Notes under the pieces: generated by a model
Told to the model about the DNA's origin: nothing
Database searches by the model: none
What the model saw: only the letters and a program-made list of their open reading frames with translations
Shown here: positions 17,914 to 26,855 of the stretch, piece by piece
Layout of the letters: each line of letters begins with the position of its first letter
How positions within the stretch are numbered: the stretch's first letter is position 1
Made by a program: the position numbers and the translations under genes
Source: Thermoleophilaceae bacterium
GTDB taxonomy: Bacteria; Actinomycetota; Thermoleophilia; Solirubrobacterales; Thermoleophilaceae
DNA length: 64,000 nt
Reading direction: 5' to 3'
Assembly: GCA_030447875.1 (NCBI GenBank)
Contig: JAUJOA010000002.1
Coordinates: 124,001 to 188,000 of the forward strand

Positions 17914-18851
17914 GGGCGTACGGTAGTGGACGCCCCGAGGTACACCCTCGCCATGGCCGCGTATCTACGGGCGGGACCGCCGTGCCCCGCCGCTCGCAGG
18001 CCGAGCGCTCGGCCTGCGTAGCCGAGGCCCGTGAAGACCCTGATGGCGGTCGCCCTGGCGGGGCCGCGGTGCGCGGACAGGAGCGCCAGCTCGCTTCTTG
18101 CTACCAGCGCGCTCCGTCGAGCCTCCGACCAGCGCTGCGCCGTGGAGTGCCCCCCGAGGTGGAGCACCCGCGCCGCGGGGACGAGGCGAACGTCGAGACC
18201 GAGCCCCCTGACCTTGAGCGCCAGGTCGGCGTCCTCGCCGTAGAGAAGCGGCCAGAACCCGCCGACCTTGTTGAAGACCGCGGTGCGAATGGCGAGCGCC
18301 GCGCCCGTCAGCCAGCCGGTGCTCCTCGGATGATCGTGCGACCAGACGGGGGGGTGGAGCCAGGCGACCGCTGCGTCTGGGAGCAGGTGGTGTACGCCCG
18401 CGGCGACCGCCAGCGACCGCAGCGCCGTCGGCTCGCCCACGCACGAGGGCTGCAGCGTGCCGTCCGGGTTCTCAAGCCGCGGGCCCACCAGTCCGACGCG
18501 GGGATCCGCGAGCGCGGTGGCCAAGAGCTGGAGAGCTTCGGGGTGGAGCAGGACGGTGTCGGCGTTGAGCAGGAAGAGGATCTCGCCGCGGGCCGCACGA
18601 ACGCCTTGGTTGTTGGCGGCGGCGAAACCGGCGTTCGACTCGTTGCGGATCACTCGGACGCGTGAGCCGCGGGCGCGAAGGATGGCGGGGGTGCCGTCGG
18701 TCGAGGCATCGTCGACCACGATCGTCTCGAGCGGGGCGTCGAGGCGCTGGGTCTCGAGGCCATCCAGGCAAGGGCCGAGCACCGAGCCCGCGTTCCAGGT
18801 CGCGATCACGGCCGAGTAGCGTGGTGCCGCCGCGGCGGAGTCAGCCTCCAT
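17910..18851 (-). CDS. Glycosyltransferase family 2
   Basis: 313 residues. The GT-A motifs are YSAVIATWNAG, ETIVVDDASTDGTP, NAGFAAANNQGVR, and LFLLNADTVLL (metal site NAD). TGAALAIRTAVFNKVGGF and GEDADLALKVRG are the acceptor loop and general-base region of WbbL-like enzymes. It starts with ATG 18851 and ends in an ATGA overlap with the next GT2, and lies 18 bases from the stop of the initiating sugar transferase gene. The order (initiating transferase, then two GT2, then two GT4) reads as an assembly line for one repeat unit. Confidence 0.88.
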   Translation of the reverse strand: MEADSAAAAPRYSAVIATWNAGSVLGPCLDGLETQRLDAPLETIVVDDASTDGTPAILRARGSRVRVIRNESNAGFAAANNQGVRAARGEILFLLNADTVLLHPEALQLLATALADPRVGLVGPRLENPDGTLQPSCVGEPTALRSLAVAAGVHHLLPDAAVAWLHPPVWSHDHPRSTGWLTGAALAIRTAVFNKVGGFWPLLYGEDADLALKVRGLGLDVRLVPAARVLHLGGHSTAQRWSEARRSALVARSELALLSAHRGPARATAIRVFTGLGYAGRALGLRAAGHGGPARRYAAMARVYLGASTTVRP

Positions 18852-18869
18852 ATCGGGACGGCAAGCGGG

Positions 18870-20216
18870 TTAGAAGGCGCCGCGGCGGCGGACGACGGCG
18901 GCGATGGTCTGGGCCAGCAGCTTTATGTCCTTCCGCAGGGAGTAGTTCTCGATGTACTCCCGCTCGACCGCCACCCGCTCCTGGAACGTGAGCTCCCCCC
19001 TGCCGTGGACCTGCATCGGACCTGTGATCCCGGGCCGCATCTCGAGCCGGAACCGCAGCTCGTCGTCGTAGCGCGCCACCAGTCGGGTCTCCTCGGGCCG
19101 CGGACCGACGAGGCTCATCTCCCCGCGGACGACGTTGATCAGCTGGGGGAGCTCGTCGAGGCTCGTTCGGCGCAGGAAGCGGCCGATGCGGGTCACGCGG
19201 GGATCGCCGCGCAGCTTGAACATCGGCTCGGGCAGCTCCTCGATCCGGACGAGCTCCTCGAGTCGCGCCTCCGCGTCCCGCACCATCGTGCGGAACTTGA
19301 TCACGTGGAAGGGCGCACCGCCGAGGCCGGCCCGGTACTGCCTGAAGAAGGCCGGCCCGGGAGAATCGAGCTTGATCAGCACGGCGATGAGGGCGAGCAA
19401 CGGCGCGAGCACCACGAGGCCGAGTGTCGCCAGCGTGGCGTCCACGGCGCGCTTGAGGAACATCGTCGAGCGCGAGGGATCCCACGTCTTGAACTCGATC
19501 AACGGAAGCTCGGCCAGGTGGTTCAGCCTCACGGCGGTGCCGAGCATCGCGCGCAGCGGCGGCGCCACGCTCAACTTCACCGACATGGAGCGGCAGGCGG
19601 CCACGACGCTCGAGAGTGTGTCCTCGTCGAGATCGTGAACGGCGAGCACGACGCGCTCCGCATCCTCGCGGACGATCGTCTCTCGCACGAGATCGCCGGT
19701 GTTGACGTCGTCCGACCTGTCGTCGTCGATCCGGCGTGAACGGGGCTGGAGGGAGAGCGAAGCCACGAGCACGAGGTGGTGTCCCGACTCGAGGGCGAGC
19801 TTCCGGGCGACCGAGTCCGCCACGTGCCCCTCCCCGATCACGAGGCCGCGCTCGGGCGGCACGATCCAACGCCAGACGGCCCGCGCGAGGGCGCGAAGTG
19901 TGAATGAACCGCCGAGGACCACCACCCACATCGCAAACAGGGCGCTGGCGGACAGGGGAGAGGGTCCGAGCGCCACGAGGAATGCCGTCGCCACGACAGA
20001 GACGGTCGCCCAGCGGAAGAGGCCCGGCAGCTCGTCGGTCGTGAGGTGCCTGATGCGGACGTGGTCGTTGTCGTAGAGCCCATGGAGCTTCGCGGCGACG
20101 ATCCACATCGGAAGCAGACCGGCCACCCAAACGGTCGTAGCCACCCCTCTAGGGTTCACGGCGCCCGCTGCGGCGGTGGCGGCGAGGACGGCGAGGAGGT
20201 CGCCTCCGGCGAGCAT
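18870..20216 (-). CDS. Undecaprenyl-phosphate sugar-1-phosphate transferase (initiating)
   Basis: 448 residues. Four N-terminal hydrophobic spans (about 5-20, 27-42, 68-84, 88-108) precede a Rossmann-like CoA-binding-type region (GLVIGEGHVADSV, 124-136). A fifth span (about 262-282) then leads into the bacterial sugar transferase domain. Catalytic-domain signatures are KRAVDA (255-260), FRQYRAGLGG, KFRTM, TSLDELPQL (351-359), MSLVGPRPE (367-375) and PGITGP. This is the WbaP/WcaJ/ExoY polyisoprenyl-phosphate hexose-1-phosphate transferase type, which loads the first sugar onto undecaprenyl phosphate. A second, shorter enzyme is at 33516. ATG 20216 is directly before the first span. It heads a probable operon running to 14601. 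Confidence 0.93.
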   Translation of the reverse strand: MLAGGDLLAVLAATAAAGAVNPRGVATTVWVAGLLPMWIVAAKLHGLYDNDHVRIRHLTTDELPGLFRWATVSVVATAFLVALGPSPLSASALFAMWVVVLGGSFTLRALARAVWRWIVPPERGLVIGEGHVADSVARKLALESGHHLVLVASLSLQPRSRRIDDDRSDDVNTGDLVRETIVREDAERVVLAVHDLDEDTLSSVVAACRSMSVKLSVAPPLRAMLGTAVRLNHLAELPLIEFKTWDPSRSTMFLKRAVDATLATLGLVVLAPLLALIAVLIKLDSPGPAFFRQYRAGLGGAPFHVIKFRTMVRDAEARLEELVRIEELPEPMFKLRGDPRVTRIGRFLRRTSLDELPQLINVVRGEMSLVGPRPEETRLVARYDDELRFRLEMRPGITGPMQVHGRGELTFQERVAVEREYIENYSLRKDIKLLAQTIAAVVRRRGAF

Positions 20217-20383
20217 GCGCCTGAGCAGTGCGTCCTTCCACGGCCCGCGGCGGTGCCTCAGCGAGAACGGTCCGCGGACCGCCTGTCCACCACCCCGTCT
20301 CCGACCGTCCGTGCCCGCGTCGCGCGACGCGGGCCACTGGGGGTCGACCCGTATCGGGCGACCGCCGGCCGGCTCTCGACCCG

Positions 20384-22345
20384 TCAGCGTCCCGATCGTC
20401 CGGCGTCACCGGCGTACGGGACAGTGGGCCTTAGGCGATTGGCTCGCTTAGTTGCGTCGAGCGCGCCCTGCACATCGCCGGTGCCGGCGTCGAGGCTCGC
20501 GGCCACGAACCACACCCGCCAGTCATCCGGAGCCCGGGCGATCGCCTCCGCCATCGCCTGCTCCGCTCCGGGCAGGTCGCCTCGCAGCTGTTGGATCTGG
20601 GCGACCTGGAGATAGGGAGCGGCGGCCCAGGGCTGCAGCGCTCCTGCCTCGCGCGCGTCCTGCGCCGCCCCCGCCAGGTCCCCGCGGTCGACCGCGTCGC
20701 GACTGGCGTTCAGCTTCAGCTCCGTGAGGATGCCGGCGATTCCCCCGAGGATCGCCACCCACCCGACGAGCAGCGTCGCCACGCCTACGCCGAATCGGCT
20801 GCGGCCGCCCGCCGCGCGAGGGTTGAAGGCGGGGCCCGTCAACAGCGCGGCTCCCACGATCACCGGCCCGAAGACGGCGGGTATCTCCCACATCCAGTCC
20901 TGTGCCGCGGCCACCCCACCCACGGCCACGACCGCCAGGGCCGCCCCGAGCGCCGCCCTGTCGGTCCCCCCTCGATGCGTTCGTATGGCGGTGACCGCGA
21001 CGATCGCGAGAAAGGCGAGGATCAGAAGCAGTCCGAGTGGGCCCAGCTCCGCGAGCGTCTCGACGAACAGCGAATGAGCGTCGCGCACCGTTGCCGGAAG
21101 CGACCCGTGCTCGCCCCACCAGGCCTCGTAGCCGCCGGCGCCGATCCCTGTCAGGGGTCGGCTGGCGAACGCGCTCAGCCCCGCCTCCCAGTACTGGAAG
21201 CGGCCGTTGCCCGTGCTGCTCGCCAGTCGGCTGGTGGCGAGCTCGGCGCCGCCGCTGGGAGCCTGCGAGGGGGCGGCGAAGCCGCTCAGCCACTCAGCCG
21301 GGCTCGCGGCGATGATCGCGAGGATCGCCGCGACGGCGGCCACGGCCACGGCGGCGCGACGCGCGCCCCGCGACGGCCGCGCGGCCAGCCGCGCTCCCTG
21401 AAGCCGAGAGTCGGAAAGAAGGCGGAGCACCGCGACGACCGCCACCGTGAGGACCGTCAGGGCGAGCAGGATGTGGCCCTCCTGCCTGGCCGCGGCCGTG
21501 TCGGCCCCCGCCAGGAACGATGGGCTCGTGGCCGCTCGGGTCACGAGGACGGCCGCGCCGAGCATCCCGAGGCCGAGTCCGCCGGCGACCGTCAAGCGCC
21601 TCGGCCCGATGGCGACCATGACGACGACGCCCGCTGCCAGCGCGGCGAGACCACCTCGTGATGAAGTCAAGAAGATGTCGAGGGCCGGGATCGGTATCAG
21701 CCCCGCGGCGATCGAGCGTGTCCAGCGGCTCCGCGCGGAAGCGGCCAGCCAGCCGAGGAGAACGATCGCCATCGCGGCACAGGCCGCCACGGCGTTCCAG
21801 TAGCCGAGCGGGAAGCTGGCCAGCGCCTCGGGCTCCCGGATCGTCTCGGCGACCTCGCTCGTCGGAAGGATCGAGGGCTCGAGCCGGCTGCCGAGCGCCA
21901 GGGCGGCGACCATCGTAAGCCCGAAAGCGAGGCCCAGAAGCCAAGGCCGTGGCCGTCCAGATCCTGAGGCAAGGACAACCGCCACGAACAGGCCAAGGTA
22001 GGTGAGCACGCGGACGATCTCAGTGAACGCACGGCCGTCGTCGCTTGCCCACGTCATGGACAGCGCCGTGAGCCCGGCGAGCCCGGCCAGGCAGGCGCCT
22101 GCGGTGAGCGCGGGGCGCGGGACGGGAGCTCGCGGCCAGACCCCTACGATCAGGCCGAGGATGACGGCGACCCATAGTAGGATCGCCACACCCGCGCGTA
22201 CCTCCGCGTAGTAGCCGCCGTTCAGCAGGGCTACTGCGAGAACCGCAGCCGCAACGATCAGCGCGTGCGCGTGTTCTCCTCGACTAAGGTTGGAAGCCTC
22301 ACTAGGAAGGTGACTGGGTTGGCGACGTTCCACGACGGTACGCAC
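20384..22345 (-). CDS. O-antigen ligase/polymerase-type membrane protein with TPR-like tail (copy 1)
   Basis: 653 residues if started at GTG 22345, seven bases after a TATGCT box; the ATG at 22357 is possible. The much longer frame to 22876 is antisense to another gene and reads as shadow. About a dozen membrane spans are visible. Wzy/WaaL landmarks are SFPLGYWNAVA in the middle and the large periplasmic loop GIGAGGYEAWWGE followed by RDAHSLFVETLAELG. The last 110 residues are helical with a TPR-like pattern (AVDRGDLAGAAQDAREAG, LQVAQIQQLRGDLPGAEQAM). The protein would polymerise repeat units or join the chain to an acceptor. Its start lies close to the divergent gene at 22319. A second protein of the same layout is at 29846. 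Confidence 0.87.
   Translation of the reverse strand: MRTVVERRQPSHLPSEASNLSRGEHAHALIVAAAVLAVALLNGGYYAEVRAGVAILLWVAVILGLIVGVWPRAPVPRPALTAGACLAGLAGLTALSMTWASDDGRAFTEIVRVLTYLGLFVAVVLASGSGRPRPWLLGLAFGLTMVAALALGSRLEPSILPTSEVAETIREPEALASFPLGYWNAVAACAAMAIVLLGWLAASARSRWTRSIAAGLIPIPALDIFLTSSRGGLAALAAGVVVMVAIGPRRLTVAGGLGLGMLGAAVLVTRAATSPSFLAGADTAAARQEGHILLALTVLTVAVVAVLRLLSDSRLQGARLAARPSRGARRAAVAVAAVAAILAIIAASPAEWLSGFAAPSQAPSGGAELATSRLASSTGNGRFQYWEAGLSAFASRPLTGIGAGGYEAWWGEHGSLPATVRDAHSLFVETLAELGPLGLLLILAFLAIVAVTAIRTHRGGTDRAALGAALAVVAVGGVAAAQDWMWEIPAVFGPVIVGAALLTGPAFNPRAAGGRSRFGVGVATLLVGWVAILGGIAGILTELKLNASRDAVDRGDLAGAAQDAREAGALQPWAAAPYLQVAQIQQLRGDLPGAEQAMAEAIARAPDDWRVWFVAASLDAGTGDVQGALDATKRANRLRPTVPYAGDAGRSGR
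22285..22290 (+). promoter_or_regulatory. Putative -10 box for the 22319 gene
   Basis: TAAGGT lies 34 bases upstream of the TTG start at 22319, leaving room for a short leader carrying the AGGAAGG ribosome site at 22304-22310. It lies inside the 5' end of the divergent ligase gene. Confidence 0.35.
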
Positions 22346-22903
22346 GGGAGCAAGCATAGGTGGCGCTGGTCCACGGCCGCGACGGTCCTGGGCGTGGCAG
22401 CGCTGGCGGCCGTGCCTGCGTTGAGCCTGGCGGGACCGGCCGAAGACGCGTACATCGACGAAGGCCCGCTGCCCGGCAACGACGGAGGCAGCCAGGGGGG
22501 CTCCGGCGGCACCGCCGCGCCCCCGTCGACGGGTGGATCGGTGTCCGAGGCCCCCGACACAGGTGGGGGGACGATCGACGGCACGGGCTCCGGCGGCTCC
22601 GAGTCCGGCGCGAGCGCAGTGTCGCCCACCGCGTCCGCGGCACCGGCCGGTGAGGCCCCCGTCGATGACGCAGGAAACCGCGATCGGAACCGCGACCGTG
22701 GGGCCGACAAGACTCAGCTCGCCCGGATCCAGCCGCTCGGCGACATCACGGACCGGCCTACCGCGGCCCTGAGCGCGCAGGCGGCCACCAGCAGCGGTCT
22801 CGGCATCGTTCCGCTGCTGATCGGGATCTTGCTTGTCGTGACCGCCCTGGCCATTATCCTTCGCCAGGTAATTCAAGGCCGAGTGGCCCCGAGGGAGAAG
22901 TAG
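22319..22903 (+). CDS. Exported Gly/Ser-rich protein with C-terminal membrane anchor, unknown
   Basis: 194 residues from a TTG at 22319, chosen because AGGAAGG (22304-22310) stands eight bases before it; the frame also allows GTG 22310 or 22265. The N-terminal hydrophobic stretch (TAATVLGVAALAAVPALSLA) looks like a signal peptide. Then come about 100 residues rich in G, S, T, D and P with no obvious fold, and a C-terminal membrane span (GIVPLLIGILLVVTALAIIL) with a short basic end. This looks like a cell-surface or periplasmic tether with a flexible stalk. There is no LPXTG sortase signal. A protein with the same architecture is at 33058. The following hydrolase starts nine bases after the stop, so they form an operon. 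Confidence 0.7.
   Translation: MATFHDGTHGSKHRWRWSTAATVLGVAALAAVPALSLAGPAEDAYIDEGPLPGNDGGSQGGSGGTAAPPSTGGSVSEAPDTGGGTIDGTGSGGSESGASAVSPTASAAPAGEAPVDDAGNRDRNRDRGADKTQLARIQPLGDITDRPTAALSAQAATSSGLGIVPLLIGILLVVTALAIILRQVIQGRVAPREK
22353..22358 (-). promoter_or_regulatory. Putative -10 box for the divergent ligase gene
   Basis: TATGCT on the minus strand is followed after seven bases by GTG at 22345, a spacing that suits a leaderless transcript. It overlaps the coding region of the plus-strand gene. Confidence 0.35.
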
Positions 22904-22911
22904 GAGTCAGG

Positions 22912-24186
22912 ATGAGCTCGTCAAGCGCCGCACGGAACGCGGCTCCACAGGGAAGCCTGGCCGATGCGACTGGCCATGGCCTCGCGCGGATCCACGTCTC
23001 CACGTTGGGCCTCAAGCGCCTGGCGGCATGCCTCGCCGTGGCGATCCTGGTCGGGCTCGCGCTGGCCGAGCCGAGCCAAGCGGCGCTGCGCTTCGGTGTG
23101 CACAGCGCCGGGAACCCGAATCAGCGGACCGACGATGAGATCCAGCGCATGGCCATGGGCAAGGTCGGGATCATGCGAGTCGGATTCGATCCGCGGCAGC
23201 TGGCCGGCGAGACGAAGCTCACCCCTGTCAGCGACTACGACCCGATCGTCGCCCGTGCCGCCGCGGCGGGGGTCCCGCTCCTGCCGGTCCTGATCGGCGG
23301 GCGCGACAACCCCCCGACCAACGGACAGGAGCTCGCGGCCTACAGGAACCAGGTCGCCACGCTGGCTGCCCGCTACGGCCGCAACGGAACCTTCTGGTGT
23401 CAGAACGATCCCAACATCGGACCTGGCTGCAGTAACGCCTACCGCCCGATCACCGCGTGGCAGGTCTGGAACGAGCCGAACCTGGAGTTCTTCTGGGGTG
23501 ACGACCCGAACGCACGCGAATACGCCGACCTGCTCGAGGAGGGACGGCGCGGCCTTCGGGGCGGCGACCCGAAGGCAAGGATCGTCATGGCGGGCATTCC
23601 CCTGTTCCCCCGCAACGGCATGACCATGGAGAGCTTCCTGAGGAGGTTCTACAACGTGGACGGAGTGAAGCGGCAGTTCGACGCGGCTGCGATCCACCCG
23701 TACGCGCGCGACGAGGACGGCGTGGAGTACCGCCTGTCGCTGATGCGGAGCTGGCTGAGGGACAACGGCGACCGGGACCGCGACGTCTGGATCACGGAGC
23801 TCGGGTGGGGCACGGACGGGACCCAGTATGCGCGAGACGCCGGACTGGTGAAGAGCCTCGACGGTCAGGCCAAGGTCCTGAGGAGGACGTTCAGAATGCT
23901 CCAGGAGGAGCGCTCGCGCTACAACCTGAAGACGGTCGTCTGGTACGACTGGCGCGACACGCTCCCCCCCCCGGGCACCCCGAACTACTTCTACTACAAC
24001 ACCGGGCTGTTCAAGAAGGACGGCGCCCCGAAGCCTTCCTGGGACGCGTTTACGGACTTCACCGGCGGCAACGACGGTGGCGACACGCAGTTGAGCGGGC
24101 CGACGCAGATCCAGACGATCGGGCCGGCTCAAGTCGTCGAGCCGGCGCCCGACGCCTACAAGGTTCCCGAGGCGCCGGCCGAGTAG
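22912..24186 (+). CDS. Secreted clan-A glycoside hydrolase, PslG-like (paralogue 3)
   Basis: 424 residues from ATG 22912. AGGAG at 22902-22906, which overlaps the previous stop, sets this start. A signal or anchor segment lies at about 35-57. The barrel begins ALRFGVHSAGNPN and carries AWQVWNEPN (E188) and WITELGWG (E296), the acid/base and nucleophile glutamates of GH39/GH5-type enzymes. Near 163-173 a cysteine pair (FWCQNDPN, GPGC) may form a disulfide. The end is a Gln/Pro-rich stretch. It shares more detail with paralogue 1 at 9060 (GxFWKQ/GTFWCQ, AWQVWNEPN, WYNSRDL/WYDWRDT) than with paralogue 2. It probably trims the exported glycan. Confidence 0.86.
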   Translation: MSSSSAARNAAPQGSLADATGHGLARIHVSTLGLKRLAACLAVAILVGLALAEPSQAALRFGVHSAGNPNQRTDDEIQRMAMGKVGIMRVGFDPRQLAGETKLTPVSDYDPIVARAAAAGVPLLPVLIGGRDNPPTNGQELAAYRNQVATLAARYGRNGTFWCQNDPNIGPGCSNAYRPITAWQVWNEPNLEFFWGDDPNAREYADLLEEGRRGLRGGDPKARIVMAGIPLFPRNGMTMESFLRRFYNVDGVKRQFDAAAIHPYARDEDGVEYRLSLMRSWLRDNGDRDRDVWITELGWGTDGTQYARDAGLVKSLDGQAKVLRRTFRMLQEERSRYNLKTVVWYDWRDTLPPPGTPNYFYYNTGLFKKDGAPKPSWDAFTDFTGGNDGGDTQLSGPTQIQTIGPAQVVEPAPDAYKVPEAPAE

Positions 24187-24199
24187 CCTCCCGAAGGCC

Positions 24200-25192
24200 T
24201 CAGGCCACGACGGCGAGGGCCCGGGGGACCACGCCGTAGACGACGTCGCGGAACTCGCCTACGTAGTCCCCGTCGACCTGCACGGGGAACCGGAGCTCTT
24301 CGAGCGCCGTGACCCGGGCCTGCAGGACGTCGCGTGCCCCGTCGATCTGTCGATGTCGGTGGAGCGTCTCGGCCCGGGCGGAGAAGACCCGCGGCATGAG
24401 GGTCGGGATCTCGAGCGGGGTGGCGCGCTTCAGCACGCTGAGCGATAGCGAGCCGCTGTCGAGCGAGGCCCCCTCGGCGATCCGGATCGGGCGGCGGCCG
24501 AAGTAGGTGAACGGGTCCGAGTTCTGGACGATGACCGTGACGCCCTCGAGCGAGCGCCCTGCGACCTCGACCCGGACGCGTGGCGGGCGCACGAGGTAGC
24601 GGCGGGTGAACGTGCTCACGGCGGCGTAGGTGAAGTAGTACTCGCCGAAGCGCGACTTGAGGTGGGGGTGACTGTCGACCCGTTCCACGACGCTCGCGTC
24701 AAGTCCGGCGCCTGAGCTGAAGACGAAGTAGCGACCGTTCACGCGACCGACGTCGACCCGGAAGGGGTGGAAGTCGTCGGCCATGCGGAGCAGGTGCTCC
24801 GTGGCGTCCACCACGTCCGTCGGGATGCCCAGCGTTCGGCAGAAGACGTTGGTTGCGCCGCCGGGGAGGCAGGTCAGCGGGGTGTCCGAGCCCACGAGCC
24901 CGTTGGCCACCTCGTTGACCGTGCCATCGCCGCCGAACGCCACCACCACGTCGTAGCCGGCGGCGGCCGCCTCACGGCAGAGCTCCGTCGCGTGATCGCG
25001 GGCCTGGGTCTCCACCGCCTCGACCGAGTAACGGCCCTCGAGCGCGTACACGACCAGGTTCTTCAGGCGGTTGGAGACGGTCGTCGCGTACGGATTGACG
25101 ATGACGAGCATGCGCTTCTTCGGGGTGCGCCGAGGCAGTCGCCGCTCCACCGGCTCCTCGGCGCGATCGACCGTCGCATGGGCTTCGACCAC
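24200..25192 (-). CDS. Diacylglycerol-kinase-family lipid kinase
   Basis: 330 residues. After a charged N-terminal tail, the DAGK catalytic domain begins MLVIVNPYATTVSNR (residues 28-42) and has the nucleotide loop VVAFGGDGTVNEVANG (83-98) and LPGGATNVFCRTLG. The C-terminal beta-sandwich half has SSGAGLDASVVERVD and ends VQVDGDYVGEF. Relatives phosphorylate diacylglycerol or other lipids, or act in phosphatidylinositol-mannoside and lipid turnover. The start may be ATG 25192 or internal. It lies in its own unit, convergent with the hydrolase gene and 31 bases downstream of the unknown gene at 25224. A link to the glycan locus is not evident. Confidence 0.88.
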   Translation of the reverse strand: MVEAHATVDRAEEPVERRLPRRTPKKRMLVIVNPYATTVSNRLKNLVVYALEGRYSVEAVETQARDHATELCREAAAAGYDVVVAFGGDGTVNEVANGLVGSDTPLTCLPGGATNVFCRTLGIPTDVVDATEHLLRMADDFHPFRVDVGRVNGRYFVFSSGAGLDASVVERVDSHPHLKSRFGEYYFTYAAVSTFTRRYLVRPPRVRVEVAGRSLEGVTVIVQNSDPFTYFGRRPIRIAEGASLDSGSLSLSVLKRATPLEIPTLMPRVFSARAETLHRHRQIDGARDVLQARVTALEELRFPVQVDGDYVGEFRDVVYGVVPRALAVVA

Positions 25193-25223
25193 GAGGCATG
25201 AGAACCCCGGCGCCCTCCGCCCG

Positions 25224-25763
25224 TTACTGCGGCGACGCGGCCACGGCCCGATCGCTCAGGTCCACGGCCTCGGCCGGCTCGCTCGGCTTGCCGACCAGGC
25301 TCCACAGCAGGCCGTCGGGCACCGCTCCGAAGGTGACCGTTCGCTCGACCTCGTAGATGCGAAACAGCGCGTCGATCCGGTGCCGGACGAACGACTCGTA
25401 GTCGCGCTCGGGGAAGTGGGACTCCCAGTCCGTGCGGGGCGGCACGTATTCGACGCGACAGCCCGTCTTGCGAAAGAGGTGGACCGCGTCGCTGTCCGAC
25501 ACGCAGGCGACGCGTGTGGGATCCCCCACCGCGTCAAGCACGCGCTGGACGATCCCGGCGAGCTCCTCCTCGCTCACCTCCCACGCCATGCAGAGCAGCT
25601 TGAGCTTGGGCGGCGTGAAGTTGACCGACGTGGTGACTTTGGGGGGAAACGCGCGGCGCCTGCCGCCCGACGCCGCGTAGATCACCGCGGCTCTGAGCGC
25701 CCTGGCCTGTCCTGGCGGGAGCCGCCGGATCAGCCACCAGTAGACGCGTCTAGGCAGGGTCAC
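25224..25763 (-). CDS. Hypothetical protein, coupled to a glycosyltransferase
   Basis: 179 residues from GTG 25763, which lies inside the upstream glycosyltransferase gene (14-base overlap), so translation is probably coupled. I do not recognise the family. The sequence is soluble: a basic N-terminus (YWWLIRRL), then TTSVNFTPPKLKLLCMAW, a helix-rich middle, RVACVSDSDAVHLFRKTG (a possible strand-loop-helix of a Rossmann-like fold), and YVPPRTDWESHFPERDYE. The DSD and DWES segments are candidate polar sites but nothing proves catalysis. The tight link to the GT28-like enzyme suggests a partner in the same sugar-transfer step. Confidence 0.7.
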   Translation of the reverse strand: MTLPRRVYWWLIRRLPPGQARALRAAVIYAASGGRRRAFPPKVTTSVNFTPPKLKLLCMAWEVSEEELAGIVQRVLDAVGDPTRVACVSDSDAVHLFRKTGCRVEYVPPRTDWESHFPERDYESFVRHRIDALFRIYEVERTVTFGAVPDGLLWSLVGKPSEPAEAVDLSDRAVAASPQ

Positions 25764-26850
25764 GGACGACGATCTCGACCTCGGGGGTGGACAGCTCGGC
25801 GATCAGGCGAGCGGCCGCCTCGGCGCCGTTCTCGAACGAAAGGTCGCGCGCGCGGCGCGCCATCGCCGCGCGCCGGTCGTCGTCCAGGAACCAGCTCAGG
25901 TGGTCCTCGAGCTCCTGCTCGGTCTTGCTCTCCCAGCTTCGGCCGACGCCGGCTTCCTGGGCGTAGCGGGCGCGAGCCACCTGGTCGTCCAGCGGTGTGC
26001 CCGCGTTGGGCACGAAGAGACCGGGGAGCCCGTACGCGATCAGCTCGTGGAAGATGTTGTACCCCGCCCCGCAGATCGAGAAGTCGAACGCACGGTAGAC
26101 CTTCGAAAGGGGGTACGTGGAGACCTTGGAGATGCCCTCGGGAAGCGGCACCGAGCGCGCTTGGAGGGGCGACTCGGCCACCATCATCTGCACGGTCGAC
26201 TCGCGCTCGAGCCGCTCGATGCAGAGCCTGGCCGACGGGGAGAAGACCTCGTTCTCCCAGCCGGGCTGCATGAGCACGTTGAGTCGACCGGGGGAGAGCC
26301 CCAGCTCGCGCTCTGCCTCGGCCCGTTCCAGCAGGTCGTCGTCATCGCAGTACAGGATCGGCGCGACCGCGACCACGCCCTCCTTGCTCTCGACGGTCAG
26401 CCCCGAGTCGGCCGCCGAGGCGAACTCGCCGGGCTCGACGACCGTGTCGAAGAAGGGGGCGAACTGAAGGTTGACGGTGCCCTGTCCGGCCTTCCACATC
26501 CCGCGCCGGACCCAGAGGAGCTTGCGTCGCGGGGGGCGCCGCAGCGCCTCGAGCATCCCGCGGTACGGGTAGGTCCCGTCGAAGATGACGACGGCTGGAT
26601 CGTACTCCTCGAGTGCGGCGGTGACCCGGCGCGAGAGCCGGCCGTTCCAGTGGTTGGCCGACTCCGCCTCCTGGTCGCGCGACGGGAAGTACTCGGCGAA
26701 GAAGCCCTCGCGACGGACGATCGGCAGCGCCTCCGACAGCGTGAAGACGATTGGCTCGACGTCGTCCGGCAGCCGCCGGGCGATGGCCATGCAGCGCGTC
26801 ACGTGGCCGAGGCCGAACCCGTTGCTCGTGATAAAGAGGACGCGGCTCAT
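25750..26850 (-). CDS. GT28/GT1-like glycosyltransferase (GT-B fold)
   Basis: 366 residues from ATG 26850, five bases after the stop of the upstream GT4; the frame beyond this is antisense shadow. The start MSRVLFITSNGFGLGHVTRC is the glycine-rich opening of GT-B enzymes of the MurG/UGT type (G-x-G-H). A long middle holds VVIFDGTYPYRG and LLWVRRGMWK. The C-terminal half has the donor-binding region DFSICGAGYNIFHELIAYGLPGLFVPN, which matches the MurG-like GGxxxxxE pattern only loosely (GAGYNIFHE). It would transfer a sugar from a nucleotide donor, perhaps onto a lipid-linked or surface acceptor. It belongs to a minus-strand operon from 29502 to 25224. Confidence 0.78.
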   Translation of the reverse strand: MSRVLFITSNGFGLGHVTRCMAIARRLPDDVEPIVFTLSEALPIVRREGFFAEYFPSRDQEAESANHWNGRLSRRVTAALEEYDPAVVIFDGTYPYRGMLEALRRPPRRKLLWVRRGMWKAGQGTVNLQFAPFFDTVVEPGEFASAADSGLTVESKEGVVAVAPILYCDDDDLLERAEAERELGLSPGRLNVLMQPGWENEVFSPSARLCIERLERESTVQMMVAESPLQARSVPLPEGISKVSTYPLSKVYRAFDFSICGAGYNIFHELIAYGLPGLFVPNAGTPLDDQVARARYAQEAGVGRSWESKTEQELEDHLSWFLDDDRRAAMARRARDLSFENGAEAAARLIAELSTPEVEIVVRDPA

Positions 26851-26855
26851 CGGAT

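Noticed and set aside
22358-22876. N-terminal extension of the ligase at 20384
   Set aside because: It is antisense to the gene at 22319 and lacks any membrane segment or conserved residue.
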